A DNA stretch of 40,329 nucleotides from contig DASWIZ010000009.1 of the NCBI GenBank assembly GCA_036397395.1, positions 1 through 40,329 on the forward strand. Direction: 5' to 3'. Positions 7,424 to 15,229 of this stretch are shown one piece after another. The notes under the pieces were generated by a model, which had not been told where the DNA came from, searched no databases, and saw only the letters and a program-made list of their open reading frames with translations. A program made the translations under genes and the position numbers. The stretch is from DASRUP01 sp036397395. Lineage in GTDB: Bacteria; Patescibacteriota; Minisyncoccia; Minisyncoccales; UBA10102. Positions within the stretch are counted from its first letter, which is position 1. Each line of letters starts with the position of its first letter.

Positions 7424-8833
7424 ATGCAGGATTCTCCGTACGATGCCATTAAACCCGGAACACTTGCCGAATCCGAAACTGAAGACGAGGAGGTCGTCGA
7501 ACAAATCCCAACAGCGGAAGATGAAGAAAACCTGGGAACTGGCATTGTCGGGGAAGAAGATATTCCCGCGGACGAGCCAGGCCTAAACCAGCTAGAAGCC
7601 GAAGAAGATATTAACCTGGATCTGGATACAGAAGAAGATTGGGAGAACTATCTTCCGCTAGATGATCCAGTGCGTATGTATCTGCACGAAATCGGCCGGC
7701 ATGCTCTATTGCAAGTACAAGAGGAACCGGTTCTTGGTCGCAAAATGGAAGTTGGCAAACATCTGCATTCGCTGGAAGACGCCTTTTTGGAGCACCACGA
7801 CCGCCCTGGTCAGGCATGGGAAATAACCGCGGTGCTGTTGGAGCGCTTGCAAGCCGAAGAAACGCAAGAACTTATTGCCGCGCTGGCAAGGTACTTGGGA
7901 CTACCCAACAACCTAACACTATGCGATCGTGAAGCGATCGATGGCATGCTTAGTAAAGAAATGGTAGCCAGCGTTGCTGAAGCGCTTAATATCGAGGAAG
8001 ACGCGGCGTACGAGCGTATCGTGCGTTTTTCTCTCGATACCTTGCTGCTTCCCGAAGAAGCAGGCGAGCTTGAAGAATGGTTTAACCGGATACGAACAGA
8101 AGCGGAGCGCGCAAAAGAACATTTGACATGCGCGAATCTGCGGCTGGTGGTAAGCGTGGCCAAAAAGTATACGGGCCGGGGTATGGTCTTGCTGGATCTA
8201 ATCCAGGAAGGCAACATTGGCCTTATACGCGCGGTAGAGAGGTTCGACTACCGCAAGGGCTTTAAGTTTAGCACATACGCCACTTGGTGGATCCGCCAGG
8301 GCATAACCCGCGCCATTGCCGACCAGGCGCGCACCATCCGCATTCCCGTACATATGGTAGAGACTATAAACAAGATTATGCGACAGCACCGGAGGCTCCT
8401 GCAGGAATACGGCAGAGAACCTACTCCAGGAGAAGTCGGCAAAGCAATGGAAATATCGGTCGAGAAAGTCAAGGAGATCTTCAAAATATCCCAAGAACCC
8501 GCGTCTCTAGATATGCAAATAGGTGACGACGAGGAAACTACACTTGGAGACTTCCTTGAAGATCGCAACGCCCAATCTCCGGAGGATACTGCCATATATC
8601 AGCTTCTGAAAGAACAGGTGGAAGAAGCGCTGCATACCCTTTCCGACCGCCAAGCTCGTGTATTACAGCTTCGTTTTGGTTTCATAGACGGCAGAGGTCG
8701 GACATTGGAAGAGGTAGGCCAGGAATTCGGGGTAACGCGTGAGCGTATCCGCCAAATCGAAGCAAAAGCTCTGCTAAAACTTCAAAATCCAAGCAGTGAC
8801 GCTTACAAAAAATTACGAAGTTTTGTTTCATAA
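7424..8833 (+). CDS. rpoD: Primary RNA polymerase sigma factor (sigma70/RpoD)
   Basis: 469 residues. After an acidic N-terminus (1-80) comes region 1.2 (DPVRMYLHEIG, about 81-91), a helical non-conserved segment (about 100-225), then region 2 (LRLVVSVAKKYTGRGMVLLD, GFKFSTYATWWIRQGITRAI), region 3 (PTPGEVGKAMEISVEKVKEI) and region 4 with the -35-binding HTH (LEEVGQEFGVTRERIRQIEA). It directs core polymerase to -10/-35 promoters such as those seen throughout the window. Unlike many neighbours it has a clear ribosome-binding site (TTTGGAGG) 7-8 nt before the ATG. A strong terminator follows. Nothing in the conserved regions appears lost. Confidence 0.96.
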   Translation: MQDSPYDAIKPGTLAESETEDEEVVEQIPTAEDEENLGTGIVGEEDIPADEPGLNQLEAEEDINLDLDTEEDWENYLPLDDPVRMYLHEIGRHALLQVQEEPVLGRKMEVGKHLHSLEDAFLEHHDRPGQAWEITAVLLERLQAEETQELIAALARYLGLPNNLTLCDREAIDGMLSKEMVASVAEALNIEEDAAYERIVRFSLDTLLLPEEAGELEEWFNRIRTEAERAKEHLTCANLRLVVSVAKKYTGRGMVLLDLIQEGNIGLIRAVERFDYRKGFKFSTYATWWIRQGITRAIADQARTIRIPVHMVETINKIMRQHRRLLQEYGREPTPGEVGKAMEISVEKVKEIFKISQEPASLDMQIGDDEETTLGDFLEDRNAQSPEDTAIYQLLKEQVEEALHTLSDRQARVLQLRFGFIDGRGRTLEEVGQEFGVTRERIRQIEAKALLKLQNPSSDAYKKLRSFVS

Positions 8834-8856
8834 GGAGGTATTACAAAATATCCCAT

Positions 8857-8887
8857 AAAAGCGGAGCCGCGCATTGGCTCCGCTTTT
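8857..8887 (+). terminator. Terminator after rpoD
   Basis: AAAAGCGGAGCC, 7-nt loop, GGCTCCGCTTTT. Between the rpoD stop and this hairpin lies a strong Shine-Dalgarno-like AAGGAGGT (8832-8839) without any following start codon. Confidence 0.85.
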
Positions 8888-8913
8888 CCGTTTGTGCTAC
8901 TATACATGTAAAA

Positions 8914-9372
8914 ATGAAACACATAATCAAATCGTTTGACACGTACGTAGTACACGAACTCCGTTGGCTGGAAGTGCCGTTGGCAAAATTCGCAATTTTT
9001 GTTATATACTTTTGGTTTGGCTTGTTAAAACTGCTTGGCGTAAGCCCGGCCGGGCCGTTGGTCGAAACATTGTTCCAAAAAACACTGGAAGGGTTTATTG
9101 CCTTTCCCGTGTTTTATATGGCATTCGCCCTGTTTGAAATGGTCATTGGTATTTTGTTTCTTGTACCAAAACTGGAACGCGTAGCCATTTTGCTTATTGC
9201 CTTTCACCTGGTAATGATTGTCCTCCCTTTGTTTTTGCTGCCGCATATTACATGGCAAAGCTTTTTGGCGCCTACGCTGGAAGGCCAGTATATTATTAAA
9301 AACATCCTTATCGCGGCCGCCGCGGTAGTGGTAGGATCCAAACTTACCCCTTTTGGCAAAAAACAACACTAG
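8914..9372 (+). CDS. DoxX/RclC-like integral membrane protein
   Basis: 152 residues with about four membrane helices: FAIFVIYFWFGLLKLLG, FPVFYMAFALFEMVIGILF, ILLIAFHLVMIVLPLFLLP and IIKNILIAAAAVVV. The first helix with FWFGLLKLLGVSPAGPLVE resembles DUF417/RclC-type members of the DoxX-like superfamily, small membrane proteins linked in some bacteria to redox or hypochlorite stress; the function here is unknown. A TATACA box at 8901-8906 lies 7 nt before the ATG, a leaderless arrangement. Its stop codon overlaps the stop of the convergent ATP-grasp gene by 4 nt. Confidence 0.65.
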   Translation: MKHIIKSFDTYVVHELRWLEVPLAKFAIFVIYFWFGLLKLLGVSPAGPLVETLFQKTLEGFIAFPVFYMAFALFEMVIGILFLVPKLERVAILLIAFHLVMIVLPLFLLPHITWQSFLAPTLEGQYIIKNILIAAAAVVVGSKLTPFGKKQH

Positions 9373-10688
9373 GGCTTTCCCTTTTTCTGCGCCCGGGGCT
9401 CGGTTTCTATTTTAAGCATCTGTTCCATGCGGCGAATATCGGCCAGCAACTCTGAACGGTCTTTGTTGAATAAAAAGATATTAAAAATGCTTTTGCCCCC
9501 GTTTTTGGCGAACACCGCCCGGTCGCCGATTTTTTTATTGGCATCCATAGAATAAAACGAACCCAACTCTTGTACTTTTTTTACTCCCAGCAAATTGGTA
9601 ATAATTCCTTCCTGCCGGGCGAAAATTTTAAAAGCGGCGGCGTATCCTTTTAGTTTTCTGGGAAGTTTGGGGCGTTCTGGAATGCGCACGGCAATATCGT
9701 TGTCGGTGTGCTTTATGCCGTACGACAATTCGTATAAAATATCGCGAAACCCGCCTACGCGCGGCCCCAGCTCAATAACTTTCCAGCCCTTTTCGGTTTT
9801 CATGAGCTCAATATGTACTGTGGTGCTGCGCAAACCCAGGGCTCGAATTGCTTTTTTGCTTATTTCCTGGGCTTCCGCAACGCTTTCTGCAGATAAGCCG
9901 GTCGGGGTCATTTGCTGGTAGCCGAAAAAGTCGTCAAACCCAATACTGCGGCCGGTTTTAATGTGTACCAAAGGGCAAAAATACATTTTTCCCCGAGAGT
10001 TTACGTATATGTCAACAGAGTACATTTCACCCTCCATAAACTGCTCCACCAGTACCTGGGGTTCGCCGCGGCCTTCCCATTTTTTGTATTGCGAGCGAAT
10101 TTGCCGGAACGTGCGGCGCAAAGACTTTTCCAGCTCTTCTTCGTGGAACGCAATGGTAACCAGTAAACTCGCGGCCAGTCCGGATGGTTTTATAACCAAG
10201 GGCGTGCCAATTTTTTCCAAAATGGCTTTTATGGTTTTTTTGTTCGCGTCAGACACAAGCATAAAGGCCGGGGAAATTTTTTTGTCGTAAGCCGCGAAGC
10301 GCTTTCGCATTTCAAACTTGCTGGTAGCCCACGCCAAAGAATCCTGGGTGGGCGTGCGCAAATATGGAAGGTAAGGGATAAGTTTGGTAAAATTCGGGAT
10401 ATTTTGCTCGCCTCTGGCGGTTACCGCCAAAAACTCCTGCTCGTATGGCTGCAAGCATTGGATTATGGACTCTGCCGAGTCAAAGTTGCAGGTTAGAATA
10501 ATATCAAACAAACCAAAAACATCCTTCTCGGATTCCAAAGGAGTTCTGTTTGCAAAAACCAGTAAGGCGTAGCGGTATTTATTCTTGCGGTGCTTGCCAA
10601 ATTCCACAAAGCGCTTGGCAATGGCGGGGTCGTTTGGCACGCCAACCAGCAGAATAATGTTCTTTTTAGGAAGGGATTTCCTTGCCAT
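9369..10688 (-). CDS. ATP-grasp domain ligase of unknown substrate
   Basis: About 439 residues. An N-terminal Rossmann-like pre-ATP-grasp part (NIILLVGVPNDPAIAKRFVE) is followed by an ATP-grasp fold: GTPLVIKPSGLAAS (nucleotide-binding strands), VLVEQFMEGEMYSVDIYV, and the metal-binding segment VHIELMKTEKGWKVIELGPRV. This is the layout of carbamoyl-phosphate-synthase-like and amino-acid ligases that join a carboxylate to an amine through an acyl phosphate. The substrate is not recognisable and no biosynthetic partners flank it. The ATG at 10688 is preferred over a TTG three codons upstream. The 3' end overlaps the DoxX-like gene's stop. Confidence 0.8.
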   Translation of the reverse strand: MARKSLPKKNIILLVGVPNDPAIAKRFVEFGKHRKNKYRYALLVFANRTPLESEKDVFGLFDIILTCNFDSAESIIQCLQPYEQEFLAVTARGEQNIPNFTKLIPYLPYLRTPTQDSLAWATSKFEMRKRFAAYDKKISPAFMLVSDANKKTIKAILEKIGTPLVIKPSGLAASLLVTIAFHEEELEKSLRRTFRQIRSQYKKWEGRGEPQVLVEQFMEGEMYSVDIYVNSRGKMYFCPLVHIKTGRSIGFDDFFGYQQMTPTGLSAESVAEAQEISKKAIRALGLRSTTVHIELMKTEKGWKVIELGPRVGGFRDILYELSYGIKHTDNDIAVRIPERPKLPRKLKGYAAAFKIFARQEGIITNLLGVKKVQELGSFYSMDANKKIGDRAVFAKNGGKSIFNIFLFNKDRSELLADIRRMEQMLKIETEPRAQKKGKP

Positions 10689-10718
10689 TTTCCCCAATGA
10701 TGGCAGATTTCATCCTTA

Positions 10719-10746
10719 TTGTCAATCCCCAAAAAAATGCTATGCT
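10719..10746 (+). promoter_or_regulatory. Leaderless promoter of the HIT gene
   Basis: TTGTCA (10719-10724), 16-bp spacer, TATGCT (10741-10746), ending 6 nt before the ATG at 10753. Confidence 0.65.
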
Positions 10747-10752
10747 GGTTTT

Positions 10753-11214
10753 ATGAAGCGAGTTTTTATCGGGGCCGTTGCGGGAATATTAGGAGGAATA
10801 GCGCTTGGAGCTTATCTGTTTGCGGACACCCAGCCGCGGGCGTTTTTGCAAGCTCCCGACTGCGCCGAAAACTGCTTTTCTGCAGAGCAGCTGCTGGGGC
10901 TTTTGGGCTCTGTTGGCGTGCAAAAATTCCCCGGTTTAATTCCGCAAGTTATAAAAGAAACCGACAAAACCGTTGCCATGAAACACCCGGTTCCGCAGGC
11001 CGACATTCACTACGTTATTGTTCCCAAAAAAGACATTAAAACCGTGGGCGACATTTCGCCAGAAGACGCGGATTCTTTGGTTGACGCCTACGCCGTTCTA
11101 AACCAGATTATTACCGAGCAAAACCTTACTGCCTACAAAGTAATCATAAACGGCCCCAAATTCCAAACCGTGCAATACCTGCACTTTCATTTGGTTTCTG
11201 ATTTGCCCGAATAA
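10753..11214 (+). CDS. Membrane-anchored HIT-family protein
   Basis: 153 residues beginning with a membrane helix or uncleaved signal (VFIGAVAGILGGIALGAYLF). The remainder matches the HIT fold: HYVIVPKKDIKTVGDISPED, then YKVIINGP and a terminal histidine pair YLHFHLVSD corresponding to the HIT catalytic segment (classically H-x-H-x-H-x-x). HIT proteins are nucleotide hydrolases or transferases and usually cytoplasmic, so an anchor is unusual. The first histidine of the triad is replaced (Q-Y-L-H-F-H), which may change or abolish activity. The start at 10753 is set by the leaderless promoter; the upstream-extended frame has no support. Confidence 0.75.
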   Translation: MKRVFIGAVAGILGGIALGAYLFADTQPRAFLQAPDCAENCFSAEQLLGLLGSVGVQKFPGLIPQVIKETDKTVAMKHPVPQADIHYVIVPKKDIKTVGDISPEDADSLVDAYAVLNQIITEQNLTAYKVIINGPKFQTVQYLHFHLVSDLPE

Positions 11215-11239
11215 AGAAAAGCTGGCATACTAAAGAACA

Positions 11240-12757
11240 ATGGAAGAATATCGAGAATTTTTAGAGGAAGTTTTGTGGCAGGCAAAAAAGCAGGGAGCGG
11301 AATACGCGGATTGCAGGTTGTGCCCCCAAGAAAAATCCGAAGACATAAAAGTAGAAAACGGAGCTATTACGGCCCTCAATTCAACGCAGTCAGCCGGATT
11401 TGGCGTTCGGGTACTGGCACAAGGAAGCTGGGGGTTTTTTGCTACACCGATTGTGCAAAAAGACAAAATAGAAGAAGTTGTGCGCCGTGCCGTACATTCG
11501 GCAAAACAAAACGCGAAACTGCAGAAGCAAAAAGTGGTTCTTGCCCCCTGTCCACCCCAGGGGTGGACAGGGGGGACAGGGGGTAAAGTAATTGTGTACA
11601 AAACAAAAACAGAACAAGACCCTTTTGCGATTTCTTTGGACCAAAAACTTATGCTACTGGCTTCCGTAAACGAAGCTATGCGGCAAACCTCGAACAAGGC
11701 GTTTTGGCGCATTGCCCAAATGCGTTTGGTGCAAACCAGAAAATTGTTTGCTTCTTCAGACGGCGTGCTGGCAGACCAAACCATTATACGCTCGGGCGCC
11801 GGCATACAGGTCCACGCCGCAAATACACAAGGGGGCGACGTGCAGCAGCGCTCGTACCCCGACTCGCACCCTTCATTTACCATGCAGGGAGGATACGAAA
11901 TAATCCATAATCTTGACTTAGTGCATAACGCCGCCGCAATAGCAAAAGAAGCGGAAGAATTGCTGGCGGCTCCCCGCGCGCCCTCGGAAAACAGGGGAAT
12001 AATTTTATTGCCCGCAATGCTTAATTTGCACATACATGAAACCACACACGGCTTTGAAGCAGACCGCGTGCTGGGAACCGAATGGACATTGTCGGGTGGA
12101 AGTTTTTTAACGCCGCTGTTGGGACGTATTGGTGAATTTCGCTTTGGTTCAGACAACATAAACCTTACCGCGGACAGCGTGCGCCAACACGGCGTAGCCA
12201 CGTACGCGGTGGACGACGAAGGAACGCCGGCTGGCAGCGTGCCGTTGGTACAAAAAGGCGTTTGGAAAGGCTTGCTTACTTCCCGGGAAACCGTACCCCA
12301 GCTAAACAAGATTATTGGCAAAACGTATTTTACGCAACCCAACGGCGCCCTGCGGGCCGACGGATACGGCAGCTGGCCCGTCATACGCATGGTAAATATT
12401 ATCCTGGAACCCGGCGAAACCGATTTTGACGAACTCAAAGAGAGGGTGCCGAATGGCACCCTCATGTTTGGCGCCAACAAAAGCTGGAGCATAGACGACG
12501 TGCGCCGGCACTTTAGTTTTGGGTGCGAAATTGCGTGGGAAAAGGCAAATGGAAAATGGGAACTGCGCAAAAACGCAAAGTATTACGGAGACAACCTAAA
12601 CTTTTGGCGCAATTGCAGTGCCGTATGCGACCAAAAAAGTTTTTGGCTGGGGGCCGCGGGCAACTGCGGCAAAGCAGACCCTTTGCAAACCATACACACG
12701 GGTCACGGCTCCTCTCCGGCGTATTTTACCAACATACAAGTCGGCTCCGTCGGCTAA
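11240..12757 (+). CDS. tldD: TldD family metalloprotease
   Basis: 505 residues. The HExxxH zinc motif appears as HIHETTHGFEADR (about 263-275), followed by the conserved GTEWTLSGGSF, the VDDEGTPAG stretch and a C-terminal glycine-rich tail ending YFTNIQVGSVG. In E. coli, TldD and TldE/PmbA form a heterodimeric protease that degrades unfolded peptides and matures microcin B17. Its PmbA partner follows at 13291. Residues about 103-115 (PCPPQGWTGGTGG) come from a palindromic DNA element inserted in frame, which partly explains the length. A CATACT box 8 nt before the ATG suggests a leaderless mRNA. A two-gene TldD/PmbA unit is likely despite the small gene between them on the other strand. Confidence 0.9.
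   Translation: MEEYREFLEEVLWQAKKQGAEYADCRLCPQEKSEDIKVENGAITALNSTQSAGFGVRVLAQGSWGFFATPIVQKDKIEEVVRRAVHSAKQNAKLQKQKVVLAPCPPQGWTGGTGGKVIVYKTKTEQDPFAISLDQKLMLLASVNEAMRQTSNKAFWRIAQMRLVQTRKLFASSDGVLADQTIIRSGAGIQVHAANTQGGDVQQRSYPDSHPSFTMQGGYEIIHNLDLVHNAAAIAKEAEELLAAPRAPSENRGIILLPAMLNLHIHETTHGFEADRVLGTEWTLSGGSFLTPLLGRIGEFRFGSDNINLTADSVRQHGVATYAVDDEGTPAGSVPLVQKGVWKGLLTSRETVPQLNKIIGKTYFTQPNGALRADGYGSWPVIRMVNIILEPGETDFDELKERVPNGTLMFGANKSWSIDDVRRHFSFGCEIAWEKANGKWELRKNAKYYGDNLNFWRNCSAVCDQKSFWLGAAGNCGKADPLQTIHTGHGSSPAYFTNIQVGSVG
11545..11573. repeat. Palindromic repeat, copy 2 (inside tldD)
   Basis: Same 29-bp unit as 1057-1085, 14-bp perfect arms around one A, followed by an extra GGACAGGGGG partial copy. 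It lies in frame and codes a Pro/Gly-rich insert. Confidence 0.85.
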
Positions 12758-12794
12758 ATCTCCCCCTCCACCTAAAAATGTTTAGCACCGCAAA

Positions 12795-13046
12795 TTAAAC
12801 ACTCCACCGAGAAGGAAACAAACTTCCTTTTTTTGTGTCGCGTACTGCGTTCTTATAAGCTCCAAGGATTTTTTCTGGCTCTTTATATTCATCAAGAGAT
12901 TCTTCGGGAATATCCAAAAGGTTTTGGGTAGCCCGCGAAATGACAATGCGGGATAATTCTTCCGGCGAAATGCCGTACGCAATGGAAGCCTCCCGAACCT
13001 GCAGTTCGTCTTTACGGGGAAGCGTAATAGTGAATTTCTTTGCCAT
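12795..13046 (-). CDS. Small putative DNA-binding protein, ribbon-helix-helix/antitoxin-like
   Basis: 83 residues: AKKFTITLPRKDELQVREAS could form a ribbon strand and first helix, followed by GISPEELSRIVISRATQNLL and an acidic, then basic tail. This resembles ribbon-helix-helix antitoxins but the similarity is weak. The gene is supported by a good promoter on its strand: TTGACA, 17-bp spacer, TAACAT, then 9 nt to the ATG. No toxin gene lies next to it, so it may be an orphan regulator. A different reading frame over the same bases is also open but lacks promoter support. Confidence 0.5.
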   Translation of the reverse strand: MAKKFTITLPRKDELQVREASIAYGISPEELSRIVISRATQNLLDIPEESLDEYKEPEKILGAYKNAVRDTKKGSLFPSRWSV

Positions 13047-13141
13047 AATAGTTCTATGTTAACCCAAGAAAAACAGCTTGTCAAAAATGCAAAACCACCC
13101 CATCTGCCATCTCGTTCTCTTCATCAAAGTTTAGGAAAACA

Positions 13142-13181
13142 GATACTACAAAATATTGCCTAGGCAAGAAATTGTAGTATC
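13142..13181. repeat. Nested palindrome upstream of pmbA
   Basis: Outer arms GATACTACAA (13142-13151) and TTGTAGTATC (13172-13181) enclose an inner 12-bp palindrome TTGCCTAGGCAA (13157-13168). Confidence 0.75.
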
Positions 13182-13210
13182 CAGTACCACAGACTAGTCT
13201 GTGGTACTGG
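13181..13210. repeat. Perfect 30-bp palindrome upstream of pmbA
   Basis: CCAGTACCACAGACT followed without spacer by its exact complement. It abuts the nested palindrome at 13142-13181. No T-tract follows, so it is not an obvious terminator. Confidence 0.85.
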
Positions 13211-13290
13211 AGAATTCGTGGGTTTTGATGGGATATACGAAAATGTGGGAGAAGTGGAAAAAGAAGAGACGGTTTGGTATAGTGAAACGG

Positions 13291-14691
13291 ATGGATACCA
13301 AAGATGTCGCAAAAGAAATTATCAGGCTGGCGAAAGCAAAAGGGGCGGAGTTTGCCGAGGTTGTGGTGTCGCAGAATGAATTTTCGTTAAAGCGCATAAA
13401 AGACGGCCAGGTGGACCAGCCGCCCGCGGGCGAGCAATGGACTATAGACGTAGCCTTGGTAAAAGCCGGACGAAAACAGGCTGCCACATTCGACAATCCC
13501 TTGTTCGCGAAAGATATAATACAAAAAATGTTGAAACAAATGGAGTTTCTGCCCCTACAAGACGTGTTTGTCCCAAGCGAAGTTTTTCCACCAGTAGCAC
13601 AACCCGCGGCAATATACGACGAACTAACAGCCCGGCTAAAAGGAGAAATACTTATTGAAACCGCCAAAGACATAACAGCAAAACTCGAAAAACACAATCT
13701 GGCGCTTGCCGGAAAACTGGCCCAAAGCAGGGGAGAAACAACCTACCAAAATTCTTTGGGCACAAAACAAACAGCCAAATACACGTTAGCTTGCGCCGCC
13801 CTGTACGCATTCGACAAAAACGACTCTGCGATTTCCTCCTACGCCAGCTCGGGAGGAGCTTCCATTGCTTTTATTGAGCAAGACAAAGAACGGCTTTTGC
13901 AAGAACTTACCCAAAAATGCGAACTACAGCGCGCCAAAAAGCGTATTGACTTGTTTGCCAACAAAAAAGAAGGGGAAGACATAACAATAGACGTTGTGTT
14001 TGAACCCTACTTTTTTGCGCAACTTATTGACGCACTTGCGTTTACCTTTAACGGCCTGCAGGTAGAGCGCGGAGAAAGTTTTGTGTCTAATAAAATTGGC
14101 CGGCGCGTTACCGGAGAAAATATAACTATGCTGGATACTTATAACGACCCAAACAATAGGGGAGTAGGGCTTCCGTTTGACTTTGAGGGCCGTCCGCGAC
14201 AGCCCATTTCGCTTATAAAACAAGGGGTAGCAAAAACCGCGCTGTACGACGCGGAGCTCGCCAAAACATGGAAGAAACCGGCCACGGGAAACGCGCTTCC
14301 GCCTTCGTATAGGTCGCAGGGCGCCATTCCCTTTAATGTGGTCGTAAAAGGAGGCAACGCGCCGCTTGCGGAAATAATCCAAAACTGCAAACAACCAACG
14401 CTATGGATTACCAAATTGCACTACCTGGGCATAAAACATTACCAAACCGCCACTATGACCGGCATTGCCCAGCATGGGGTGTTTCTTGTCGAAAACGGCA
14501 AGGTGCGGGGCCCGGTGGAAAACGTCCGCTTTGAAGAACGCATTGCAGATGCCTTGTCGCGCGTGGAAGCAATGTCAGAACCGCGCCTGGTATTTGACCC
14601 CTTAGATCTTACGTTTCCGTTTTCCACAGTAGTCCCGGCCGCAAAAATAAAACAATTCCGGTTTGTGGGATCTACCAGCAGGACAGTGTAG
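13291..14691 (+). CDS. pmbA: PmbA/TldE family protein
   Basis: 466 residues of the TldD/PmbA fold, lacking the HExxxH motif as PmbA proteins do. It has the N-terminal repeat region (AKEIIRLAKAKGAEFAEVVV), the central DITIDVVFEPYFFAQLIDAL core, GLPFDFEGRPRQPISLIKQG, and a C-terminus with LHYLGIKHYQTATMTGIAQH and GVFLVENGKVRGPVENVRF. It should pair with TldD to form the active protease. The start at 13291 is chosen because a TATAGT box (13278-13283) ends 7 nt upstream and family similarity begins there; the frame is open from 13201 within the palindrome. A methyltransferase gene follows 5 nt after the stop. Confidence 0.9.
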   Translation: MDTKDVAKEIIRLAKAKGAEFAEVVVSQNEFSLKRIKDGQVDQPPAGEQWTIDVALVKAGRKQAATFDNPLFAKDIIQKMLKQMEFLPLQDVFVPSEVFPPVAQPAAIYDELTARLKGEILIETAKDITAKLEKHNLALAGKLAQSRGETTYQNSLGTKQTAKYTLACAALYAFDKNDSAISSYASSGGASIAFIEQDKERLLQELTQKCELQRAKKRIDLFANKKEGEDITIDVVFEPYFFAQLIDALAFTFNGLQVERGESFVSNKIGRRVTGENITMLDTYNDPNNRGVGLPFDFEGRPRQPISLIKQGVAKTALYDAELAKTWKKPATGNALPPSYRSQGAIPFNVVVKGGNAPLAEIIQNCKQPTLWITKLHYLGIKHYQTATMTGIAQHGVFLVENGKVRGPVENVRFEERIADALSRVEAMSEPRLVFDPLDLTFPFSTVVPAAKIKQFRFVGSTSRTV

Positions 14692-14696
14692 CAAAT

Positions 14697-15209
14697 ATGG
14701 CAATCGCTCTTGTTATTATTCTTGCTAATATACTGGGCGCGCTTATTTTTCTTTCCATTATTGTGTCGCTGGTGCGGGGCGCGCCGCCCGTGCCCAGTTC
14801 AAAACGCGTAATAGCTACGCTTTTGGAAATTGCCGCAGAATACCAGCCTGCAAAAGCGGTGGATTTGGGCGCGGGGGACGGACGGGTTGTAAAAGCTCTA
14901 GCCGCACAAGGCATAGAAACGCATGGGTACGAAATTAATCCTTTGCTGGCGTGGTGGGGAAGTTGGCGCTTGAAAAAAGCGGGGCTCCAGAGCAAAGGCT
15001 TTTTAAAAACCGCGAATTTGTGGAGCCAAAACCTTGGGGAATTCGATTTTGTAGTCATATACGGCCTGCCTGGCGTAATGGGCCATTTCGAGGCGAAACT
15101 GGAACGCGAATTGCGCCCCGGCAGCCTGGTGGTTTCAAACTCTTTTGCCTTACCCACCTGGAAACCCGTCAAAAAAATCGAAAACGTCTACCTCTACCAA
15201 AAATCCTAA
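14697..15209 (+). CDS. Membrane-anchored SAM-dependent methyltransferase, FAM173-like
   Basis: 170 residues: one N-terminal membrane helix (ALVIILANILGALIFLSIIV) followed by a small class I methyltransferase. Motif I is AVDLGAGDGRVVKALA, followed by HGYEINPLLAWWGSWRL, an acidic-loop strand FDFVVIYGLPGVMGHFE, and LVVSNSFALPTWKPV. The combination of N-terminal helix, YEINP..WW and SNSF.LP.W is typical of the FAM173/ANT-KMT-like group, whose characterised eukaryotic members methylate lysines; the bacterial substrate is unknown. It starts 5 nt after pmbA and is probably translated from the same mRNA. Confidence 0.75.
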   Translation: MAIALVIILANILGALIFLSIIVSLVRGAPPVPSSKRVIATLLEIAAEYQPAKAVDLGAGDGRVVKALAAQGIETHGYEINPLLAWWGSWRLKKAGLQSKGFLKTANLWSQNLGEFDFVVIYGLPGVMGHFEAKLERELRPGSLVVSNSFALPTWKPVKKIENVYLYQKS

Positions 15210-15217
15210 AAATGGGC

Positions 15218-15223
15218 TATAAT
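15218..15223 (+). promoter_or_regulatory. -10 box of a leaderless promoter for the ROK kinase
   Basis: TATAAT (15218-15223) ends 6 nt before the ATG at 15230, which fixes the start against a much longer open frame. Confidence 0.65.
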
Positions 15224-15229
15224 CCCCGT

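Noticed and set aside
13201..13290. Upstream start for pmbA giving 30 extra residues
   Set aside because: The extension lies in a palindrome and a region without family similarity, while a TATAGT box sits 7 nt before the ATG at 13291.
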